64,000 bases of DNA from Sipunculus nudus. Taxonomy: Eukaryota > Annelida > Sipuncula > Golfingiida > Sipunculidae. The position numbers and the translations under genes are program-made. Positions 61,711 to 64,000 of the stretch are shown here, piece after piece (positions within the stretch are counted from its first letter, which is position 1; each line of letters opens with the position of its first letter). The notes under the pieces were generated by a model. The model ran no database searches. It was not told the DNA's origin and saw nothing but the letters and a program-made list of their open reading frames with translations. The stretch covers positions 73,710,659-73,774,658 of the forward strand of contig CM049313.1 of assembly GCA_026874595.1 (NCBI GenBank). Direction: 5' to 3'.

Positions 61711-62045
61711 GCCCGGCTTCTGAGGCCGGGAGGTCGTGAGTTCAAATCTCAACCGAAGAGCAGTAAGATTTTCACGGTGGATCCCAACCCAGGGTGAGCG
61801 CTGTGCAGGCTTAAAAGGAAGGCTGTACCCCACAGCAATGTGTGACTCACAAATGAGTATACCTCTTTGGGAGGTCCCTTGGTGTTATGACCCAGCAATG
61901 GGGATGATTACACACCCAGGACCTGCAGGTGCGGTAGACATCGGGAAAGGATGACACCAGGATAAAAAATGAAAATAACAGGAAGCGCGTGCTAACGCCC
62001 AGTCACGTAGATTGGAGGCGGTTACCTCCACCAAATAAAATGTTT
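61711..62045 (+). mobile_element. 5'-truncated tRNA-derived SINE
   Basis: 61712-61730 folds like an anticodon arm: CCCGGC, a 7-base TTCTGAG-type loop and GCCGGG. It is followed by a short variable segment and a T-arm-like TGAG-TTCAAAT-CTCA containing the B box (about 61737-61751). The D arm and A box are missing, so it is truncated and not a tRNA gene. A ~250-bp body follows. Near the end TGGAGG-CGGTTA-CCTCCA (62013-62030) forms a perfect stem-loop before CCAAATAAAAT, an arrangement parallel to the 18.4-kb SINE although the sequences differ. Confidence 0.6.
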
Positions 62046-62852
62046 AAAAGGGTCATCGTATCAATTGTCTCTACAGCAATATTATATTAACTCACCTTAC
62101 AAATACTGTAACAATGGGACATAATTCCAACTGCGAACTGGCTGAAGACCATGAATAAACAAATAAACAAACTGATAATGAAATTATGCAGCCATATTGT
62201 TAAATGTTCGTATGTTCCTAATAAACACTGAATTTCCATAAAAATTTAAATTTCTAAATACATTTAATTAGCTATATTGTTGTTGACAAAACACCTCAAA
62301 TTATACTGATTTTAATTACACACAGGTTGAATAATTAAAACCTTAAAAATAAGAATATAAGAAGTGAACATGATGCTACAACTCTATATATACTGCATAT
62401 CTCTCAACCCAAAGAAATCTCTTGACTCACGAACAGACGTGTGTGTTTATGTGCGAGCCCATAATTCACCAGCCCATAATTCAGATGGTTCTCCTTAGGA
62501 GTCCAATCAGATTCTTACTCCATGGTTCTCCGCGGTATGAACTTGTACTAAGAGAACTAACTGGAACCATCTAGTTGCGTCATCAAAACAAGAGTGAACA
62601 CGCATTAGGAACTCAACAGCTATCAAGTATTACGCTGCTAGCAGTTCTTTTTCACTGCGCTTCCTGTTAAGAAATGTTTCTCTCGAATCCTGCGTACATG
62701 TTTCCTGGGAACCGGTAGCAGGTCTATACAAGATCACCTAGTACATCTATTTCACGACATTTCAGAAAGTCCTTAACAAGGAACCGCTTATTTTTTTTTT
62801 ATTTCCTTTATGGCGGTAACCACATCTTTCTCAAGTCTCTTTCCGCTTTTAC
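62046..62852. other. No gene seen
   Basis: Anonymous. On the minus strand TTGTAAG|GTGAGT near 62094 is a consensus-quality splice donor, without a supported exon. Confidence 0.45.
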
Positions 62853-63045
62853 CTACGAATGGTCATATGCGGGCTTCCTTGCGACATGGGCCAGTCGGGT
62901 GACTTCCTTGCAAATGTTGGCATACTGCAACTATGCCAGGTGTCACCCTGGAACAGCCAACACTGGATTATACCCACTGGCACGCCCTGTGTTCTTCCAA
63001 GAGAGACCGACCGTGCCGTGAAGGCATCAGTATCGTCGAAAATCC
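62853..63045 (-). CDS. Candidate internal exon, function unknown
   Basis: A GC-richer island in AT-rich surroundings. On the minus strand an acceptor-like TTTTAAATATAG ends at 63046 and a donor CGTAG|GTAAAA lies at 62853/62852. The 193-base segment is open in one frame (DTDAFTARSVSLGRTQGV near the start, DTWHSCSMPTFARKSP later). The plus strand is also open (89 codons from 62859) but lacks good splice sites. No family is recognised; the pyrimidine tract before the acceptor is weak. Confidence 0.3.
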
Positions 63046-63204
63046 CTATATTTAAAATCAATCCAAAAGAGGTTTGTATTCATAAAAGACCCCAAAAAGT
63101 ATACATTATTTTAAACCTAATACAGTGATCTCTCTGATGGTATAGATATTTTATATATTTTCCTCCATTTTCACATGATTTTTTAACATTTATTTTTTTT
63201 AATT

Positions 63205-63545
63205 CAAAAGGTACGCTATAGTAAGTAACAGTACTTCACTTTTCCGTGGACTTATATATAACTACATGATAATACCTGAAAAAAAACATTCTGTGTTCAC
63301 TCTATCATGTTTCTTTCTTATCTAAAACTAAAATTAAAAATTTATTCAATTTAAAATTTTAAATTTCAATTATTTTAAAAGGTACGCTATAGTTTGTAAC
63401 AGTAAATGACTTTTTAGTGGACTTTAATAATACAACATGATGATATCTAGATAAAAAAAAACTTTCTTGTGTTTACACTGTCATGTTTCTATCTAACCTG
63501 AAACTGAAAATTAAAAAATTTGATTCAATAAAAAAATTAAAATTT
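63205..63545. repeat. Two tandem ~172-bp AT-rich units
   Basis: Both units contain AAAGGTACGCTATAGT, GTAACAGTA, TTTT-GTGGACTT, ACATGATRATA and TCATGTTTCT followed by CTGAAACT or CTAAAACT. They start at about 63209 and 63381. Confidence 0.8.
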
Positions 63546-63671
63546 CATTTTTCAATAAGAAAAGACAAAGTAGTTTGCCTGGAGATGTAACCACTCTCGT
63601 CCCCATTAGGCCGGGGCAAGCACCGGACTGGACAGCAGAACTGTCCGATAATCAGCAGCAGCAAAAGTTTA
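63546..63671. other. Short spacer
   Basis: GC rises from 63575; this may be unshared upstream sequence of the repeat that follows. Confidence 0.4.
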
Positions 63672-64000
63672 AGCTCGTCGAGCAGCTACAGGTTGCTGTG
63701 GTCAAGACCTCAGCCCTGCGCGCTCCTTAAGCATGTTGTCTGAGCAAAAAAAGCCGAGATGCCACACCAAGCCAAGCAGAGAGCCGCGAGAGGTCGCCAC
63801 CGTACATCCCGAACCGGTGACCTTTTAGGAAAGCTACAGCATCCACAGCCGCAAAGGCAGAAGCAACCTACATTCCCTCTACCGATCCCAGCAGCGGAGA
63901 CCCAGCCATGCAATTCGAGAGCCGAACCCGAACTTGTGAACGACAGTGTTTCGAGACGCATCGCCTTTATACTTGCAGTTTCGGCCATTTGGACCGTATT
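63672..64000 (+). repeat. GC-rich dispersed repeat B, copy 2
   Basis: Partner of 10446-10771, running to the window edge. The 92-codon minus frame at 63710-63988 is not preserved in the other copy and is probably not a gene. Confidence 0.75.

Noticed and set aside
61711-61755. Functional tRNA gene
   Set aside because: Only anticodon-like and T arms exist; the D arm and acceptor stem are missing.

Overview
This window looks like intergenic or intronic DNA from a large, AT-rich, repeat-heavy animal genome. The best guess is a marine invertebrate, most likely a mollusc. The evidence is: APE-type non-LTR retrotransposons, tRNA-derived SINEs, many short inverted-repeat transposons (MITE-like), an LTR-like repeat, roughly twenty long (AT)n tracts, (CT)n, (ATT)n and (GTCC)n microsatellites, C and G homopolymer runs, and no operon-like packing. 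The mollusc guess rests on the general look of the repeats and is an inference. I see no bacterial features, no CRISPR array and no rRNA gene.

Layout. 0-2.25 kb holds a 5'-truncated LINE on the minus strand whose reading frame (end of the endonuclease plus reverse transcriptase) is open over 2.2 kb and runs off the window. 3.6-10 kb holds TIR elements, a degenerate ~700-bp tandem repeat, and tandem units centred on the palindrome GGTGGCGCCACC. 10.4-12.1 kb holds a dispersed GC-rich repeat followed by a second LINE fragment (reverse transcriptase, one frameshift). 13-19 kb holds TTAA-flanked MITEs, more GGCGCC units, a palindromic minisatellite and a complete tRNA-derived SINE. 20-30 kb is mostly anonymous sequence with dispersed repeats and one foldback MITE. 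31-34.5 kb holds two LTR-like copies in inverted orientation. 35.3-38.4 kb holds a dimeric tandem repeat interrupted by 1.5 kb. 39.8-40.2 kb holds a second copy of the 9.2-kb MITE. 42.1-48.3 kb appears to be one 6.2-kb transposable element with matching ends. 53.6-54.9 kb is a tandem repeat field, 55.3 kb a LINE 3' tail, 61.7 kb a truncated SINE, and 63.7 kb a second copy of the 10.4-kb repeat.

Host coding content is sparse. The best candidate is a 446-codon open frame at 51,033-52,373 (+), an uncharacterised, Ser/Pro-rich, basic protein or terminal exon. Just upstream, on the opposite strand at 50,383-50,672, is a good-looking terminal exon (acceptor, 47 codons, stop, short 3' UTR, AATAAA). 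A weaker candidate internal exon lies at 62,853-63,045 (-). No pathway can be reconstructed from these.

The main points for follow-up are the 6.2-kb element at 42.1-48.3 kb, the related TTAA-flanked MITE families, the recurrence of GGTGGCGCCACC in different tandem repeats, and the unidentified genes near 50.4-52.4 kb. All repeat boundaries were found by eye, so edges are approximate unless a target-site sequence is given.
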